Shown: in pieces, positions 60,741-64,000 of the stretch
Layout: each line of letters starts with the position of its first letter
How positions within the stretch are numbered: position 1 is the stretch's first letter
Assembly (NCBI GenBank): GCA_014155875.1
Contig: JACEFZ010018189.1
Span: forward strand, 124,001 to 188,000
Length of the DNA: 64,000 nucleotides
Direction of reading: 5' to 3'
Source: Cepaea nemoralis
Taxonomy: Eukaryota; Mollusca; Gastropoda; Stylommatophora; Helicidae
Made by a program: the position numbers and the translations under genes
Notes under the pieces: generated by a model
Databases searched by the model: none
Told to the model about the DNA's origin: nothing
The model's input: only the letters and a program-made list of their open reading frames with translations

Positions 60741-60924
60741 TATATCTCTCTTTAATAAGGCGGCGTTCGCCTCATTTGAAATTCACGCCCCGCACCGCAT
60801 GTAATTGCCGCACGTTGAACATGATCATGTCATAAGTCATGTGCTAAGCACTAACTAACAATGAATACAAGAGCAAGTGCCTATCATCCTAGGCTGTAGA
60901 CATAGGTTCTGTTCGGGACGTTGA

Positions 60925-62150
60925 GGGACAAAATGGACCGGGTTGATCAAATCCGTCAACAGAAGCTCAAACGAGCGGGTGTGTTGTGATTCAGTTTCTT
61001 TCATTCTGAAGGATGTCGACCCGTGGACATTCATCGAAGAAGCAGGCAGCGTACGGTTAACAAATGTGTGTCGAAGGCCAGCAGTGACAGACTGGGCACG
61101 AATGTTTCGGCAAGACAGAACGCCAAGCAGTTCACGAAATATCTTCGACGGGTCGGGTCAAGCGCCGTCGTCCAGTCGCGTATTGTGCCAACAGAACAAA
61201 TCCATCGCCAAAATCCCAAATTGATTGCAGCAGTACAGATAAATCGTTGTCGAGCATACATTCTCCAGTGAAAAGAATTTGATTTGATGTGTCAATTTGG
61301 ACAATTCACAAGATCGTTCGCCAAGAGAAAGAGAAACTGACAATCTGTGAAGGTGTGGCCGTGTTCCAGTGGGTGACCACGATTGTGACAGATCACAAAA
61401 AGAGGAGCCATGGGATGGTGTTGAACCACTGCTGCGTTACAGAGGGGAGGGTGATGACTTGTCTCCACAAAGTGGCAGACAGCAGGCATGAATCATGTGT
61501 CACTACTTTGAGCCGAGCAAGAGCAGAGCAGCAAGAGAAGGCATGCAATGGAAGCATGACTGGATCACCAAAAAAACCAAAAAATTCAACTTACAGGTTC
61601 CACTGAAAGGTTATTATGCCGAGCGCTTCATTTTTTGACCATTTGAAAGGCTTTTTTGACCGCACTATTTAAAGGCACTTGGTGTCAACATCAACTCTAC
61701 CACTACTTGCAAAACACTAGACAAGCTGCAAAAAGCAGTCAAGGACATAAATGACACGTGTCGCGACGGGGAGATGCTTTCTAGAGTGTGAGTTTGTGCA
61801 CAATAATGCTTGTCCGCATGTCGCAAAAATTGTGCAGGAGCATTAGCAAGAAGACAGAAGTGGAAAGAAATCCTGCAACATCTCGGCCTATCGTCCTGAT
61901 TGTCACCATGTGATTTTGCATTTGTTGGAGACCTCTTTAAAAAAAACCTATCAAAGGGCACGATTTCACACACATAGCAGACATAATGGACGCGGTAAAA
62001 CACTGGTTCAATGAGCTACCACAATCCGATTTTTTTAAATTTCGGACGGGCATTCGCTGCCTACCTAAGCAATGGGATGCTTGCCTGAATGCCTACGGCG
62101 ACTCTTCTGACAAACACTTGGCGACATGTTTAATTCTACCACACTGTTAT
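60925..62150 (+). mobile_element. Decayed mariner-like transposon
   Basis: The frames, in order, match a mariner transposase: GCRPVDIHRR (N-terminal helix-turn-helix region, about 61010), HESCVTTLSRARAEQQ and GSPKKPK (about 61490-61585), TLDKLQKAV and GEMLSRV (about 61720-61790), VHNNACPHVAKIV where HDN is expected (catalytic Asp to Asn, about 61800), and frame 61986-62300 MDAVKHWFNELPQSDFF with QWDACLNAYGD at the C-terminus. Many stops and shifts. Inverted termini were not found. Confidence 0.7.
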
Positions 62151-62204
62151 GTTTCCTTTCATGCTTTTGTAATAAAGCTGCTGGAACGGGTTCACATTTC
62201 ATAT

Positions 62205-62415
62205 CTATATAGATGGACCGTAGACCCGACGAAGGCAGACCAAGAAGACGGTGGAGTTGGAGAGAGAATATATATACAGATCCTACCAGCACTTGGATAA
62301 ATCAACGACTGGCGCAAGAGAGGTCACCAGAGCGACGAAGGGAGACGGAGTGTATCTGCAGAGCAACGAACCTCAATGGCTCGGAACGTATGAAGAAGCT
62401 TCAAGAAGAGAATAA
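62205..62415 (+). mobile_element. Family A LINE 3' scrap, copy 3
   Basis: Matches the last 200 bp of family A: GRPRRRWS, ENIYTDPTSTW, and TNLNGSER before ATGAAGAAGCTTCAAGAAG. It runs into (TA)n at 62417-62515. Confidence 0.75.
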
Positions 62416-62416
62416 G

Positions 62417-62515
62417 ATATATATATATATATATAGATATTATCTATATATATATATAGATATATTATAGATATATCTATATATTATATATATATTATAT
62501 ATATATAATCTATAT
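62417..62515. repeat. (TA)n with ATCTA interruptions
   Basis: Self-complementary TA-rich tract. Confidence 0.9.
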
Positions 62516-63430
62516 ATACCACACACATATACCTCACCCACACCAATAATCCCAACCACCACACGGCACACCCTCTCCCCACCCACACACGCATTCCCTA
62601 CCCGTTCACCAACACACACTCACTCACGCACATAGCTCCACTACGCTACCCCACACTCCACCACCCTACTCCCAACCAAACATCTCTCGATCGCAATACC
62701 CTACCCACCACATCGTCCACCCACCACGCATCCCACCCCCGACACATACACATCCCTCACCCACCTACAATCCCTAAGCCACTCACACACCCCACCCACA
62801 CATTCCTCATCCACGCACACATCTTCCACCCACACACCCCACCACCCACACATACTTCTTTCCAACCACCACACATCCCTACTCACCAAACATATACCAC
62901 ACCCATGCACACATTCCCCGCACCATCACACACATCCCCACACCACACACATCCCCCACCACACACATATCCTCACCCATACCACCACAAACATACCCCC
63001 ATCCACACACCATGCACACATCCCCACACAACACACAGCATAATATCTCAAACCCACACACCAGACACTTCTCCCCACCCCGCCTTGCATCCCCAATACA
63101 CCCAACAAATCCCTACCCACACAACCCCGCCACCCACACATGCTTCCTCAACCATCCACACATCTCCACCCACACTAGACACACATCCCCCCGCACCCGT
63201 CCCCTTACACATATCCTCCACCATACACACATTCTCCACACCCATTCCACACCTACTTTCACCCCACACATCCATCCACACATCCCACCAACACCCACAA
63301 TACACTACCACCAAAACCCACACACCCCAACCCATCCAATGCTACACCCACCACACACACCCAACCCACACATATCCCCACACTCACACATCATCTCCAC
63401 ATACAATCACACTTCCTCACATCTAGACAC
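62516..63430. repeat. CA-rich, G-poor degenerate tract
   Basis: About 0.9 kb of CCCACACA/CATCC-like words with very few G on the plus strand. Open frames in it (62905-63426, 63012-63467 and the minus-strand G/V-rich ones) are composition artefacts. Confidence 0.85.
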
Positions 63431-63538
63431 ATACAAAATGTCTCACGTTAGTATGAAACTAGTATGAACAAACTCCCACACTTTACTCACACACATACAC
63501 TGACAGTTGTCATGAGCAGTCTCATAAAAATGTTAAAC

Positions 63539-64000
63539 ATGAAGAAAAATGTGTACATAAAGGAAAGATGGGTAGAGCACTATTTGGAGCTTTACTCAAG
63601 TGAGACCAAACTAGCGGATGATGCCCTCAACGCCATAGAGGCTCTACCAACTCTTGACCACCTGGACACACTTCCCACCATAACAGAAGTTAAGTGTGCT
63701 ATAAATAAACTTGCATCTGGCAAGGCTCCAGGTAAGGATGGGATTCCAATAGAGGTTATAAGGAGTGGGCAAGACACACTCACTCTACAGATCCACCAGC
63801 TAATAGAGCTATGCTGGCGAGAAGGACAAGTCCCACAGGATTTCAAAGATTCAAGCATCATAACACTGTACAAGAACAAGGGCGATCGGAGCGACTGCAA
63901 CAACTATAGGGGTATCTCACTTCTGTGTATTGTTGGAAAAGTATTTGCCAGAATTGTTCTGCGCAGACTTCAAGTCCTAGGAGATCAAGTCTACCCCGAA
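63539..64000 (+). pseudogene. LINE reverse transcriptase, N-terminal part, cut by window edge
   Basis: A frame of 154 codons is open from the ATG at 63539 to the last base and must continue beyond. It reads KERWVEHYLELYSSE, AINKLASGKAPGKDGIPIEV, PQDFKDSSIITLYKNKGDRS and NNYRGISLLCIVGKVFARIV. These are the finger-region RT motifs (GKAPGxDGIP, NYRGISLL) of a LINE lineage distinct from families A to G. Whether the full gene is intact cannot be seen. Confidence 0.8.

Noticed and set aside
62905..63467. His/Pro/Thr-rich proteins in the CA-rich tract
   Set aside because: Pure composition effect of a G-poor tract.

Overview
The window looks like a piece of a large, repeat-rich invertebrate nuclear genome. 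Evidence: one interrupted animal-type gene (a clan-2 cytochrome P450 with GT/AG splice sites), many non-LTR retrotransposons of several families, one complete LTR retrotransposon, mariner, hAT-like and Penelope-like remains, tRNA-derived SINE-like heads, and long simple repeats. A lophotrochozoan, perhaps a mollusc, would fit, but the sequence does not prove the species. I see no prokaryotic gene organisation, CRISPR, rRNA or functional tRNA gene.

Host gene (255-18452, +). A CYP2-like microsomal P450 is split into three coding exons: 288-478, 15392-15506 and 17281-18452. All hallmark motifs are present, but a one-base deletion in an A run near 17365-17368 breaks the frame of exon 3. Intron 1 (about 14.9 kb) is filled with transposons: family A and E reverse transcriptase (RT) fragments, a family B element (3866-5760), and an 8.2-kb LTR element (6101-14317) with two identical 613-bp LTRs and a 5-bp target duplication. 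Intron 2 carries 39-bp and 42-bp minisatellites.

18.4-33 kb. Mostly relics: a degenerate RNase H-type LINE (family F, 19905-21648), a Penelope-like RT scrap (about 25920-26165), a dispersed repeat also found at 585-870, a tRNA-like SINE, a 29-bp minisatellite running into a 0.63-kb GAA array, 3' ends of families D and B, and an internally deleted mariner.

33-54 kb. A stack of nested LINEs. Family C copy 1 (33049-35350, -) sits inside a family G element. A family F-related element (38360-43705, -) is split by a 3.76-kb non-coding insert. Family C copy 2 (about 44995-54250, -) is nearly full length but is broken by a 128-bp family D insert (9-bp target duplication), an internal inversion with extra DNA, a family B insert (11-bp target duplication) that itself contains a 3.87-kb family F element (10-bp target duplication), and a 427-bp hAT-like element.

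54-64 kb. A second family A element (55379-57970, -), then very large simple repeats (GATA, CAGA, TA, and a CA-rich G-poor tract), a dead mariner (60925-62150), a family A tail, and a LINE RT running off the right edge.

Family letters are mine. A, B, C, E and G are endonuclease+RT LINEs ending in short tandem repeats (RTE-like habit), D is known only from its 3' end, and F has RT plus RNase H (I-superfamily-like). The most unusual coding object is the LTR element at 7881-11585: an integrase C-terminal GPF module lies upstream of the RT, as in Gmr1-type elements, while the integrase catalytic core is absent from an otherwise open reading frame. I did not find a clearly new cellular system.
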